Source of the DNA: Knoellia koreensis
GTDB lineage: Bacteria; Actinomycetota; Actinomycetes; Actinomycetales; Dermatophilaceae
DNA: 64,000 bases
Assembly (NCBI RefSeq): GCF_013041615.1
Contig: NZ_JABEPQ010000002.1
Coordinates: 682,001-746,000 of the forward strand
Direction of reading: 5' to 3'
The first letter of the stretch is position 1, and each line of letters begins with the position of its first letter. Shown piece after piece: positions 48,752-57,776 of the stretch. The notes under the pieces were generated by a model. That model searched no databases and was not told where the DNA came from. It worked only from the letters and a program-made list of their open reading frames with translations. A program made the translations under genes and the position numbers.

Positions 48752-51700
48752 CTAGCCGGCCACGGGCTTGGAGACGAGGTTGTCGACCGTGAAGGCCATC
48801 GGCACGGTGGTGGCGAGGGACGACAGGAAGAACCCGACGCCCACTCCCCCGGCGACCTGCAACGAGGCCGTCGAGTCAGTCGTGGTCGTCTGCCACGCCG
48901 CCGGCTCGGTGGTGCCGGACTCCCACGCCTTGGCGCGCAACGTGGTCGGACCGGTTCCCTGCACCTGGATCCGCACCACGACGGTGTCACCGCTGGCGAA
49001 GACGACGCCCGGCAGCGACGTGCCACTCAGGGTCGTCTCGGTGCCACCCACCACCTTCACGAGGTAGAGGGACGCCGCCCCGGTGGTCGGGACCTGCAGC
49101 TTGGCCCGGTAGGCGTCGGTGAGGTTCCCACGACCGATCACGCTGATGTAGGCGTTGCCATCGGGACGCGGGCTCATCGACACCTCCACCGTGGTGTCGA
49201 GGTCGGTCGCACTCACCGAACGCAGCGCAGCGAACGCGCCGGCGCCCTTGTCGGCGGTGAAGCGGCCCGTGCCACCGGACACCGAGAACGCCGAGGCCGA
49301 CGAGCTCAGGCTCCACGCGCCGCCCTGGTCGGCGCTGCCCCAGCCGCCGGTCACGGTGCGACCGAAGGAGTCCTGGGCGAGGAACTGGACCGGCGGCGCC
49401 GTCACCGTGACCGACTTCGTGGTCGTGTCCGTCGCGCCGTTGTTGTCGGTGACGGTGAGGGTCACGGTGTAGGTGCCGGCCGCGGCATACGTGTGCGTGG
49501 TCGTGGCGCCGGAGCTGGCGGCGGTGCCGTCGCCCCAGTTCCAGCTGTATGCCGCGATGGTGCCGTCGGGGTCGGACGAGCCGGACCCGTCCACGGACGC
49601 CTTCAGGTCGGAGGTCGTGGCCGTGAAGGACGCCGTCGGCGCCTGGTTGGCCTTGGCGACGGTGACCGACTTCGAGGCGGTGTCCGTGCCACCCGCGTTG
49701 TCCGTGACGGTGAGCGTCACCGTGTAGGTGCCGGCCGCGGCATACGTGTGGTTCGCCGTGGCGCCCGACCCGGCGGCGGTGCCGTCGCCCCAGTTCCAGC
49801 TGTATGCCGCGATGGTGCCGTCGGCGTCCGAGGAACCGCTGCCGTCCACGGACAGGGCCAACGCGTTGGCGTCGGTGGTGAAGGCGGCCGTGGGCGCCGT
49901 GTTCGTCACCGTCACCGAACGGGTGGTGGTGTTCGTCGCACCCTGGTCGTCCGTGACGGTGAGGGTCACCGTGTAGGTGCCCGCCGCGGCATACGTGTGG
50001 CTCGCCGTGGCGCCCGACCCGGCGGCGGTGCCGTCACCCCAGTTCCAGGCGTAAGAAGCGATGGTGCCGTCGTCGTCGGTGGACGAGGAACCGTCCACCG
50101 AGACCTTCAGCCCCTGCGCGGTGTTGGTGAAGGCGGCCGTCGGCGGCACGTTGGGCACGCCCGCGAGAGTGCGGCCGCTATCGCGGTAGTGCTTCTGGAT
50201 CTGGTTGAGCGTCAAGGACGTCGGGTAGACGGCCACCTCGTCGATGGTTCCCGCGAGGTAGCGGTTGCCCGACCAGGTGCTGTCGCCACCGACTCGCCAG
50301 TAGCCCACGGTCGGCTCACCGGTGGTGGTGCCGGCGTTGCGGGCGACGCGCACGCCGTCGACGTAGAGGGAGACACCGTTCGCGTCGAGCGTCCCCAGGA
50401 CCTGGTGCCAGTTTCCGTCGTTGATCCTGCTCGTGGAGCGGGCGATGTACGTCGAGCCGTTGTAGACGCCGAAGTTCACGTAGCCCGACGAGTCGAGGTA
50501 GAGGTGGCGGTCGTAGCTCGTGCTGTTGCCCGTCTTGGCGTTGCCGAACCCGATGATCTTGCCGCCGGAGAGCGAGGTGGTCTTGACCCACGCCTCGACC
50601 GTGAACAGGTTGGGCGCGAGCTCGGCGGTCTGGGTGGAGGCGAACGCGTTGCTGCCGCTGAACCGGATCGCCCGGTTGGTGTCGTTGTTCAACGCGCCGG
50701 TCTGGCCGTAGGTGAGGCCGCTGGTCGCCTTGAGGTCACCGGAGCCCAGCGAGTCCGCCAGCGTCGGTCCGGCGCTCTCACCCAGTCGCCAGTAGTAGTT
50801 GGCGCCGTCGTTGACGACGTCCTGGGCGTAGTCGCCCACCTGATCGGTGCTGATGGTCACGGCGTTGGTGGTGAGTGTCGCCGTGTTGCCCAGCGGGTCC
50901 TTGACGCGGACCGTGTACGTGTACGTGGCCCCGGGCGTGAGCCCCCGGTCGGTGTAGCCCATGGCGGGCTTCTGCCAGAACGAGCTGGCCTGCGTGGTCG
51001 TGTAGACCGGGGTCGCGTTACCGGACCGCAGCACCTCGTAGGTCAGGTTGGTGTTGTCGCGGTCTGCGAGGGCCTGCCACGAGATCCGCGCGGTGCCGGA
51101 GATGGCCGACTTCGCCACGGGCGCCGGGGTCGTCGAGGTGACCATCGGGCCCTGCTTGTTCGTGGCCTTGTCCTTGATGGCGAACCGGGTGAGGCCCTGC
51201 TGTGCAACGCCGTTCACCCCGCGGAACTCGCCACCGAGGGCGATGTAGTCGCTGTTTCCGGTCACGGACCACGACGCCTGGCCGGACGGGGTGTAGTTGC
51301 CCCAGATGAAGTCGGGGTACCAGTGCAGGTTCTGCGACGAAGGCAGGCCGGCGTAGTTCCAGCCGTAGTCGTCCGGCCCGGTGTTCTTGTTCACCGGGTA
51401 GGTCGTCTGCGCCAGCTGGTTGTGCTGGTTGATCGACCACGGGTTCGACGACGGGAAGCCACCCTGGTAGTCGCAGCCGTGGACGTGGCTGACGGAGTAG
51501 AGCACCTGGCCGATCGGCATGACGTCATAGGTGTCGCCGTGGCAGTCGTTGATGACGTTGATGGCGCCCGTGTCAGGGTTGAGACCGAACGTGCCCTCGA
51601 ACTGGCCACCCGTGCCGAACGCGAAACCGCTGCCGTAGACCTGGGATCCGTCGTACTTGAGCGAGATGATCGCGCCGTTGGTGTGGTCGATGATCTTGGT

Positions 51701-52498
51701 GTTGGCCGCCCACGGCTGCACCGCGCCGGAGGTGATGTCGACGGCACCCATGCCGTTGACGATGCTGCCCGACAGGGTCTTCATCTGGCCGCCGACGATG
51801 ACCTTGCCGCGGTCGGGCAGGGCGAGGACCGCCCAGACATAGCCGTCACTGGCGGTGGGGGCCCATGGCAGCATCGCGCCGTTCGAGACGTTGAACGCAG
51901 CCAGCCGACCACGGGCGGCGCCGTTGGCAGACTGGAACTCGCCACCGGCATACACCGTCGTCGGCGTCACCGAGAGGGCACGGACGCGCCCGTCGATCGA
52001 CGCGGCGAACGACGGGATGACCGCGCCGGTGGTCGGGTCGAGGGCGACCACGTGGCTGCGCGGCTGGCCGTTGACGGCCGTGAAGTCGCCGCCGACGTAG
52101 AGCCGCGAGCCGTCGGGGGATGACGTGATCGTCATGCCCTGCGCGTTGAGGCTGGCGGCGAAGGTCGTCACCTGCTGCCCGGTACGGATGTCGTAGGCGA
52201 CGATGTTGGAGACCGGCGCCTCTCCAGGTCCGCCGGCGGCCACCCCGGGCGGTCGCACGGTCGAGAACTCACCGGTCGCGTAGACCGTGTTGCCGATCAT
52301 CGTCTGCGACCACACGACCCCGTTGATCTGGATCGTGGGCAGCGCGTCCGCTGACACCGTGGCGGGCGTACCCGTGGCGGGTGCCGTGTCGGCCAACGCC
52401 GGCGCGCTCGACATGACGGCTGCGCCGGCCACCGCCAACGCGCCGGCGACCACGAGGGCAACACTCCGACGGAACGAGGAGAGGCTGCGAGTGACCAT
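48752..52498 (-). CDS. Secreted multidomain protein: beta-propeller, FN3-like, LamG-like and three PKD domains
   Basis: 1248 residues from ATG 52498 (AGGGAC upstream). A signal peptide covers residues 1-36 (...MSSAPALADT). A beta-propeller of kelch/delta-60-like blades (VAYDIRTGQQV, LYVGGDFTAVNGQPRSHVVALDPTTGAVIPSF) spans about 50-430. An FN3-like segment (SWQALADRDNTNLTYEVLRS) is at about 455-540, then a LamG/ConA-like domain (NYYWRLGESAGPTLADS ... IDEVAVYPTSL), about 555-770. Three near-identical PKD domains follow (about 783-1035) and a beta-rich C-terminal domain (SFGRTVTGGWGSADQGG) ends it. All parts are typical of carbohydrate or surface binding; no catalytic motif is evident. It lies within the polysaccharide cluster. 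Confidence 0.87.
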   Translation of the reverse strand: MVTRSLSSFRRSVALVVAGALAVAGAAVMSSAPALADTAPATGTPATVSADALPTIQINGVVWSQTMIGNTVYATGEFSTVRPPGVAAGGPGEAPVSNIVAYDIRTGQQVTTFAASLNAQGMTITSSPDGSRLYVGGDFTAVNGQPRSHVVALDPTTGAVIPSFAASIDGRVRALSVTPTTVYAGGEFQSANGAARGRLAAFNVSNGAMLPWAPTASDGYVWAVLALPDRGKVIVGGQMKTLSGSIVNGMGAVDITSGAVQPWAANTKIIDHTNGAIISLKYDGSQVYGSGFAFGTGGQFEGTFGLNPDTGAINVINDCHGDTYDVMPIGQVLYSVSHVHGCDYQGGFPSSNPWSINQHNQLAQTTYPVNKNTGPDDYGWNYAGLPSSQNLHWYPDFIWGNYTPSGQASWSVTGNSDYIALGGEFRGVNGVAQQGLTRFAIKDKATNKQGPMVTSTTPAPVAKSAISGTARISWQALADRDNTNLTYEVLRSGNATPVYTTTQASSFWQKPAMGYTDRGLTPGATYTYTVRVKDPLGNTATLTTNAVTISTDQVGDYAQDVVNDGANYYWRLGESAGPTLADSLGSGDLKATSGLTYGQTGALNNDTNRAIRFSGSNAFASTQTAELAPNLFTVEAWVKTTSLSGGKIIGFGNAKTGNSTSYDRHLYLDSSGYVNFGVYNGSTYIARSTSRINDGNWHQVLGTLDANGVSLYVDGVRVARNAGTTTGEPTVGYWRVGGDSTWSGNRYLAGTIDEVAVYPTSLTLNQIQKHYRDSGRTLAGVPNVPPTAAFTNTAQGLKVSVDGSSSTDDDGTIASYAWNWGDGTAAGSGATASHTYAAAGTYTVTLTVTDDQGATNTTTRSVTVTNTAPTAAFTTDANALALSVDGSGSSDADGTIAAYSWNWGDGTAAGSGATANHTYAAAGTYTVTLTVTDNAGGTDTASKSVTVAKANQAPTASFTATTSDLKASVDGSGSSDPDGTIAAYSWNWGDGTAASSGATTTHTYAAAGTYTVTLTVTDNNGATDTTTKSVTVTAPPVQFLAQDSFGRTVTGGWGSADQGGAWSLSSSASAFSVSGGTGRFTADKGAGAFAALRSVSATDLDTTVEVSMSPRPDGNAYISVIGRGNLTDAYRAKLQVPTTGAASLYLVKVVGGTETTLSGTSLPGVVFASGDTVVVRIQVQGTGPTTLRAKAWESGTTEPAAWQTTTTDSTASLQVAGGVGVGFFLSSLATTVPMAFTVDNLVSKPVAG
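49390..50155 (-). repeat. Three DNA-level PKD repeats of about 250 bp
   Basis: Each unit encodes 83-85 residues sharing DGTIAxYxWNWGDGT and HTYAAAGTYTVTLTVTD. The dispersed octamer recurs at the same place in every unit (near 49484, 49738 and 49987). The DNA similarity implies recent duplication or gene conversion and a risk of assembly collapse. Confidence 0.85.
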
Positions 52499-52545
52499 GG
52501 AGTCCCTGCTTCGCGAGAGGCGCTGTCGCGCCGGATGATCGGTGG

Positions 52546-53235
52546 TTACTTGACCGGGCCACGGAACGTGGCGGCGGCGTGCAGGCCGTCGAAGTCGACG
52601 ACCATCGTGACGTTCTTCAGCTGGGTGGTCGGCACGGAGAACGAGTACGTCGCGGTCGCGGTCTTGCCGGGCGCGACCGTGCCCGAGAAGTCCTTGGCGC
52701 CGCTGCCGTAGGTCGGCCGGGCGACGCGGGCCGGGCTGCCGTAGCGTGCGCTGACGACGACCTGGTCGAGCTTGATCGCCGCCTTGCTGCCGTTGGTGAG
52801 GGCGACCGTGATCATGGTCTTCGGGTCACCGGTGAAGGCACCCGGACCCTGCTCCTGGACGGTGCCCTGCTCGACCTTGGTGATCGCGAGCGAGACGCCG
52901 TCGGAGTATGCCGCCTTGCCGGAGAACGCGGCCGGCGGTGCCGTGTAGCGGGGGCTGGGCTTGCGACCGCCCCGCAGGACCGGAGCCGCCGCCTTGGCCA
53001 GCGGGTCGGCCGGACGGTTCGTCACTGTCCGGCCGGGCTCGTCGGCGCCGGGACCGTCAGCCGCGCCCTTGGTGGGGCCGGTGGTGGCCGGCGGCCCGAC
53101 CGACGAGACGGGGGCGGCGTCGGCCTTGGCGTCACGACCACTGGCCGTGTCCCCGCCACCTGCGCAGGCAGCGGTCAGCAGGGCGACCGCGGCCAGGCCC
53201 GCGGCCGCGGCGCACCCGCGCACGCCGCCCCGCAT
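52546..53235 (-). CDS. Lipoprotein, DUF4352-like Ig fold
   Basis: 229 residues from ATG 53235, which shares one base with the stop of the sugar transferase. Signal and lipobox: GLAAVALLTAACAGG (cysteine about residue 24). A Pro/Gly/Ala-rich spacer (about 25-100) precedes a beta-sandwich: YSDGVSLAITKVEQGTVQEQGPGAFTGDPKTMITVALTNGSKAAIKLDQV in outline and GKTATATYSFSVPTTQLKNVTMVVDF, matching DUF4352-type immunoprotection domains. The role is unknown. The tight link to the initiating transferase suggests an envelope function in polysaccharide export or attachment. Confidence 0.78.
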   Translation of the reverse strand: MRGGVRGCAAAAGLAAVALLTAACAGGGDTASGRDAKADAAPVSSVGPPATTGPTKGAADGPGADEPGRTVTNRPADPLAKAAAPVLRGGRKPSPRYTAPPAAFSGKAAYSDGVSLAITKVEQGTVQEQGPGAFTGDPKTMITVALTNGSKAAIKLDQVVVSARYGSPARVARPTYGSGAKDFSGTVAPGKTATATYSFSVPTTQLKNVTMVVDFDGLHAAATFRGPVK

Positions 53236-54758
53236 CAGTACGCCCCGGTCCCGCGCACGACGGCGCGAACGGTGCGGGCGATGATCTGCAGGTCGAGCAC
53301 GACCGACCAGTTGTCGACGTACCAGAGGTCGAGGCGCAGCGACTCGTCCCAGGACAGGTTGCTGCGACCGCTGACCTGCCACAGACCGGTGAGGCCGGGA
53401 CGCACGTGGAGGCGACGCACCGCGTCGGACTCGTAGGTGGCGACCTCGCGCGGCAGGGGTGGGCGCGGACCGATCAGCGACATCTCGCCGCGCAACACGT
53501 TGAGCAGCTGCGGCAGCTCGTCGATGGAGAACCTGCGCAGGAAGCCACCCACCCGGGTGATGCGCGGGTCCCGCTTCATCTTGAAGAGCACGTCGTTGCC
53601 GGCGTCCGCCGTCGCGGTCAGCTCGGCCAACCGGGCCTCGGCGTCGACGACCATGCTGCGGAACTTGAACATGGGGAAGGTGACTCCACGCGCACCGACG
53701 CGCTCCTGCCGGAACAGGATCGGGCCCTTGGAGTCGAGCCGGATGGCCACCGCGACGGCAACGAACAGCGGCAGGGCCAGCACGACGATGACCAGCGCGC
53801 CGAGCCAGTCGACGACCCGCTTGGCAGCGCGTCGAACGCCGGCCATGACCGGGCGCTCGACGTGCAGCATCGGCATACCCGCCACGGGGCGGATCGACAG
53901 GCGCGGTCCGGCGACGTCGAACAGGCCGGTGGCCACGATGAGCTCGACCGCGCGCTCCTCGAGGCTCCACGCCAGCCGACGCAGCTCGCGACCGGTCAGG
54001 TCGTGGTCGTTGGAGACCGCCACGACCTCCGCGTCGAGCAGGTCGATGGCGTACATCGCCTCGGCGGGGTAGCCGAAGACCGGCACGCCCTCCAGCTCGG
54101 TGGCGAAGTCGCCACCGCTGTCGATGCCGGACACGCAGGCGCCGACGACCTTCATGCCCGCGCCGGAGGCCTTGTCGAGCTGGCGGATCATCCCGGCGAC
54201 GCTCGCTGCACTGCCCACGACGACGGTGCGCTGCATGTCCAGACCGGCACTGCGGCGACGCTGCAACGAGCGCCGCAGGGCGTTGCGTGCGACGAGGCCG
54301 CCGACCAGCAGGGCCGCGAACACGACCAGCACGAGCCCGCGCGAGATCTCCAGGTGCAGGATCCACGAACCCAGCACCAGCGCGGCCACCAGGACCAGTG
54401 CCGACCGCGCCACCGCGCGGTACTCCTCGGTCGTCGTGCCCAGGTAGCGGCGCTCGTAGCCGCGGCACACGAACAGCGTCGCGACCCAGACGACCGGCAG
54501 CGCGATCGCCACCGCGACCCGCAGCGCCACGGGCGCGTCACCCACGGGCAGCACGACCGCGAGCACTCCGACGACGATCGCCGTCGCAACGTCGACGAGG
54601 AGCGCACGGCGCAGGTAGCCCCCCGGCCACCGGACCGCGCCCTCGGCGGCGCCGTCGCGCACCCCGGCACCGTCGAACCCCGTGAGTCCGGGCAGGCTCG
54701 CCCCGACTGGTTCCCTCTGCTTCGTCGAGGCGACGCGCGCCCCGGCAAGATCCGTCAT
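53235..54758 (-). CDS. Polyprenyl glycosylphosphotransferase (WbaP/WcaJ-like), initiating enzyme
   Basis: 507 residues from ATG 54758. Four N-terminal membrane helices lie at about 50-155, a Rossmann-like CoA-binding domain (MQRTVVVGSAASVAGMIRQL) at about 175-280, a reentrant helix at 315-340 (VVDWLGALVIVVLALPLFVAVAVAI) and the bacterial sugar transferase domain. The last carries GPILFRQERVGARGVTFPMFKFRSMVVDA, RRFSIDELPQLLNVLRGEMSLIGPRPPLPRE and RLHVRPGLTGLWQVSGRSNLSW. It transfers sugar-1-phosphate to undecaprenyl phosphate and starts each repeat unit. It probably leads the leftward run containing the DUF4352 lipoprotein and, beyond, the PKD gene. Confidence 0.95.
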   Translation of the reverse strand: MTDLAGARVASTKQREPVGASLPGLTGFDGAGVRDGAAEGAVRWPGGYLRRALLVDVATAIVVGVLAVVLPVGDAPVALRVAVAIALPVVWVATLFVCRGYERRYLGTTTEEYRAVARSALVLVAALVLGSWILHLEISRGLVLVVFAALLVGGLVARNALRRSLQRRRSAGLDMQRTVVVGSAASVAGMIRQLDKASGAGMKVVGACVSGIDSGGDFATELEGVPVFGYPAEAMYAIDLLDAEVVAVSNDHDLTGRELRRLAWSLEERAVELIVATGLFDVAGPRLSIRPVAGMPMLHVERPVMAGVRRAAKRVVDWLGALVIVVLALPLFVAVAVAIRLDSKGPILFRQERVGARGVTFPMFKFRSMVVDAEARLAELTATADAGNDVLFKMKRDPRITRVGGFLRRFSIDELPQLLNVLRGEMSLIGPRPPLPREVATYESDAVRRLHVRPGLTGLWQVSGRSNLSWDESLRLDLWYVDNWSVVLDLQIIARTVRAVVRGTGAY

Positions 54759-55068
54759 GTCCCACTCCCGTCAGTGCCGGACCCCCAGACGGCTGTGGGA
54801 CGTGGACCACCCCTGTTGGATCCCGCATCACGAGCCGTCGCCAGCACGCACGATGCTTTCAGCGCGAGGGTGCTGACGCGTCCGTCGCGGGAGTGAAGGT
54901 GAGCTTGACCAAAGGGACTACAGCATCTGCTGGCTGGCTCTCATACCGATGAGGGAGATCGTCGGTGTTCTCGTGCTCAGAGCGACCCGCGGCAACGCGC
55001 CGAAAAGCGTCGCGGGGAGGTATGCCGCGGGTCAAGCACTGGTCAAGATGGCCGCCGCCGGAGACCCC
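54759..55068. promoter_or_regulatory. 310-bp region between pth and the initiating transferase
   Basis: No gene was found. It contains the small palindrome CTCATACCGATGAG (54940-54953), a TTGACC hexamer near 54905 and a dispersed octamer (GGTATGCCGCGG near 55019). It should hold the promoter of the transferase gene and the end of the pth message. No clear terminator hairpin was recognised. Confidence 0.4.
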
Positions 55069-55677
55069 TCAGGCCGGGCTGTGGAAGCGCTGTTGGGCGG
55101 CGAGCAGCCCGTCGGTCACGACGGCCTCGACGGCATCGGCCGCGTCGCCCACGAGGAAGGGCAGCTCCTTGCGCTCGACCGAGGAGAAGTCGCGCAGGAC
55201 GAAGTCGGCAGCGTCCATCCGCCCCGGCGGGCGGCCGATGCCCACCCGCACCCGCAGATAGTCCTTGGTACCCAGCGCCGAGGAGATCGAGCGCAGTCCG
55301 TTGTGGCCGCCTTCGCCGCCGCCCTTCTTGAGCCGCACGTCCCCGGCCGGGATGTCGAGCTCGTCGTGGACGACGACGAGGTGGTCGGGATCCACCGAGT
55401 AGAACTTCATCAGCGCCTTGACCGGGCCGCCCGACTCGTTCATGTAGGACGACGGCACGGCGATGACCGCCGCCGGACCGGGCGCTCCCCCGGGCGCCGT
55501 GCCGATCCGCACGGAGGCGGCGCTGGCGCGGGCCTTGTGCGAGGTCAGCCGCGACGACGTCCGCGCGGCCAGCTCGTCGACGACCATCGCACCCACGTTG
55601 TGCCGGTTCCCGGCATACCGCGCGCCCGGGTTGCCAAGCCCCACGACCAGCCAGGTGCCCTCACTCACGAGCGGCAA
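55069..55677 (-). CDS. pth: Peptidyl-tRNA hydrolase
   Basis: 202 residues from ATG 55677. It has the family opening [29 protein letters not shown] with catalytic His in the NRHNVG motif. [55 protein letters not shown] and [20 protein letters not shown] follow. It releases peptides from prematurely dropped peptidyl-tRNA. In transcription order it follows rplY, as in most actinobacteria, and here is the last core gene before the polysaccharide cluster. Confidence 0.96.
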   Translation of the reverse strand: MPLVSEGTWLVVGLGNPGARYAGNRHNVGAMVVDELAARTSSRLTSHKARASAASVRIGTAPGGAPGPAAVIAVPSSYMNESGGPVKALMKFYSVDPDHLVVVHDELDIPAGDVRLKKGGGEGGHNGLRSISSALGTKDYLRVRVGIGRPPGRMDAADFVLRDFSSVERKELPFLVGDAADAVEAVVTDGLLAAQQRFHSPA

Positions 55678-55735
55678 GTATGCCGGACGGCCGGCTACCA
55701 GCCCGCCTCACCCCGAGCGAACGCGCCCCGCCTCG

Positions 55736-55783
55736 TTGCGTCCGCGTGGACGGTTGCCATGGCGACCGTTCACGCAGACGCAA
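55736..55783. terminator. 48-bp near-perfect palindrome upstream of pth
   Basis: Two 24-nt arms meet without a loop and differ at only three positions. In one transcript two of the three mismatches become G-U pairs. It lies between the rplY stop and the pth start and may be a second-stage terminator or a processing site. Confidence 0.6.
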
Positions 55784-55798
55784 GAGCCCACACACGGC

Positions 55799-55830
55799 GC
55801 GAGGCCGGGTCCAAGCGGACCCGGCCTCGC
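55799..55830. terminator. Hairpin after rplY
   Basis: GCGAGGCCGGGTCC and its exact complement form a 14-bp stem with an AAGC loop, 25 bp beyond the rplY stop (minus strand). There is no T-run. A dispersed octamer begins at its right edge. Confidence 0.75.
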
Positions 55831-55855
55831 GGCATACGTGCGTTGAGCTGGTAGC

Positions 55856-56560
55856 TCAGGCGTCCTCGGACTTCTCGCCCTCGGCGTCGCCCTCGCCCGA
55901 CTCGCCCTCGGCAGCCTCGCCCTCGGCCTCGGCGGCCTCGGCAAGCTCCTCGTCGGACTCGTCGCGCTCGATGCCGGCCTCCTCCTCGGCCTCGGCGAGC
56001 TCGGCGTCCAGCTCCTCCTGGGAGATCTGCTGGGTGATGTTGACGACCAGGGTCTCCTCGTCGGTGACCAGCGTGGCGCCGGCGGGGAGCTCGACCTCGG
56101 AGGCCTTGATCTGCGTGCCGACCTCGAGGCCCTCGACGGAGACGACGAGGTTCTCGGGGATCTTGGTGGCCTCGACCTCGAGCTGGAGGGTCTGGGCGTC
56201 GACCGTGACGACGGTCTCGGCCGCGGCCTCGCCCTCGACGTGGACGGGGACGTCGACGGTGACCTTCTCGCCACGGCGGACGATGACGAGGTCGACGTGC
56301 TCGATGATCGGCTTGATCGGGTCGCGCTGGACGTCCTTGGCCAGGGCCAGCTGCTCGTCACCGTCGATGACGATGGTGAGGACCGCGTTGGCGACCTTGA
56401 GGGCCAGCATGGTGTCGTGGCCGGGGAGGGTGATGTGGACCGGCTCGGCGCCGTGGCCGTACATCACGGCGGGGATCTTGTGGTCGCGGCGGATCTTGCG
56501 GGCCGCGCCCTTGCCGAACTGCGTGCGCTTCTCAGCGATGAGCTTGCTGACGTCAGACAC
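55856..56560 (-). CDS. rplY: Ribosomal protein bL25, Ctc/TL5 type
   Basis: 234 residues from GTG 56560 (AGGAG 8 nt upstream); a longer open frame to 56647 is not used. The L25 5S-rRNA-binding domain (KLIAEKRTQFGKGAARKIRRDHKIPAVMYGHG, about 5-95) is followed by the Ctc C-terminal beta domain (VPVHVEGEAAAETVVTVDAQTLQLEVEATKIPENLVVSVEGLEVG in outline). An acidic Glu/Ala tail of about 50 residues follows, common in actinobacteria. It sits in the prs-rplY-pth order, although an EamA transporter gene and a CGNR regulator gene separate it from prs here. Confidence 0.94.
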   Translation of the reverse strand: MSDVSKLIAEKRTQFGKGAARKIRRDHKIPAVMYGHGAEPVHITLPGHDTMLALKVANAVLTIVIDGDEQLALAKDVQRDPIKPIIEHVDLVIVRRGEKVTVDVPVHVEGEAAAETVVTVDAQTLQLEVEATKIPENLVVSVEGLEVGTQIKASEVELPAGATLVTDEETLVVNITQQISQEELDAELAEAEEEAGIERDESDEELAEAAEAEGEAAEGESGEGDAEGEKSEDA

Positions 56561-56713
56561 TGCGAAAACTCCTGGGGTCAAAGGGAACTCGAGGGCGGTG
56601 GGCCTCGACGCGGGGCGCAGCACGGAGGGCTCCACCGCGTCGATCACGGACGGTGCCGACGATCCGCCGTGGATCCGTCGTGCTGTGTCCCTCGCCGAGG
56701 CAACCCCGAGAGT

Positions 56714-57718
56714 CTAGGCGACGCCCGCGGGGAGAGGGAAATCGGTGTCGTCATGGTCGCGGCCACCCGGATCTTCCGCTGCGGCGTTGGCCTCGTCGGC
56801 CCGGGCGCGGCGCAGCTCGCCTGCGCGGACGGCGACAACACCGCCCAGGATGAGTAGGCCGCCGGCCAGCTGCATCAGCCCGGGCAGCTCGCCCAACAGG
56901 AGCCAGGCGAAGAGCACGGCGAAAAGCACCTCGGTGAGGCCGACGAAGGACGCGATCGTCGACCCGAGCCGTCGTGCCGCGAAGGTGCCGAGGAGGTATG
57001 CCGCGGCCGCGGCCACGAGTGCGAGCTCCAGGATCGCTGCCCACCAGGGAAAGGTGGTGCCGCGCATGGTGACGTCGGTGGCGACGAAGGTCATCGGCAG
57101 GATGCGGACGGCGCCGAGGACGGCGAGCGCGACCGCGCCGACGGCCAGCCCGAGCCCGGCGAGGGCGAGGGGCGGCAGGTCGCTCTCGTGGGCGGCGACG
57201 ACGAAGTAGGTGGCCAGCCCGGTGGCGGCGACCAGGCCCCACATCACGCCGACGAGGTCGGGCCGGCTCTGGCCGGTGAGGTCGAGGACGAACACCAGGC
57301 CGAGGATGGCGAGCAGGACGCCGACCCCGGTGAGGGCCGCGGGGGCGCGACGGGTCGTGGCCCAGACGAAGAGGACGACGAGGACGACGCCGAGGTACTC
57401 CAGGAGCAGGGCGACGCCGACGTCGAGCCGCTGCACCGCGTAGAAGTACGAGACCTGGCAGCCGGCCACCGCGATGGCGCCGTAGGCCAGGACGTGCCAG
57501 ACGTTGCGCCGCAGGAGGTGCCAGCGGCCACGCATGGCGAGGGCGGTCGGCACCGCGAGCGCGAGGGCTGCCCCGGCGACCCTGAGCAGGACGATGGCGC
57601 CCGAGCTCCAGCCCTCGACGAGCAGGCTCTTGGCGAACGGGCCGCTCGTGGCGAAGGTCGCTGCCGAGGCGAGGGCGAACCAGAGGCCCATGGCCGTGGC
57701 GCGGCTGCTGGTTTGCAT
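56714..57718 (-). CDS. EamA/DMT-family transporter
   Basis: 334 residues from ATG 57718 (GGGAGA upstream). Ten hydrophobic helices are arranged as two EamA repeats: about 9-140 (GLWFALASAATFATSGPFAKSLL) and 157-300 (LVGVMWGLVAATGLATYFVVAAHES). A hydrophilic acidic tail follows. The family exports amino acids, nucleotides or other metabolites; the substrate is unknown. It is divergent from a CGNR regulator whose palindrome overlaps the shared promoter region, so the regulator may control this gene. It lies within the rplY/prs neighbourhood and is likely an insertion there. Confidence 0.9.
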   Translation of the reverse strand: MQTSSRATAMGLWFALASAATFATSGPFAKSLLVEGWSSGAIVLLRVAGAALALAVPTALAMRGRWHLLRRNVWHVLAYGAIAVAGCQVSYFYAVQRLDVGVALLLEYLGVVLVVLFVWATTRRAPAALTGVGVLLAILGLVFVLDLTGQSRPDLVGVMWGLVAATGLATYFVVAAHESDLPPLALAGLGLAVGAVALAVLGAVRILPMTFVATDVTMRGTTFPWWAAILELALVAAAAAYLLGTFAARRLGSTIASFVGLTEVLFAVLFAWLLLGELPGLMQLAGGLLILGGVVAVRAGELRRARADEANAAAEDPGGRDHDDTDFPLPAGVA

Positions 57719-57776
57719 CGGGTCTCCCGGGTCGTCGGCTCACGCTGCGCCGTTGTCAGGGGCAAAACGTCTTATA

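Noticed and set aside
47900-52123. 1407-codon open frame on the plus strand
   Set aside because: It is antisense to the well-supported PKD-protein and flippase genes; such long shadows are normal at this GC content, and its product has no recognisable domain.
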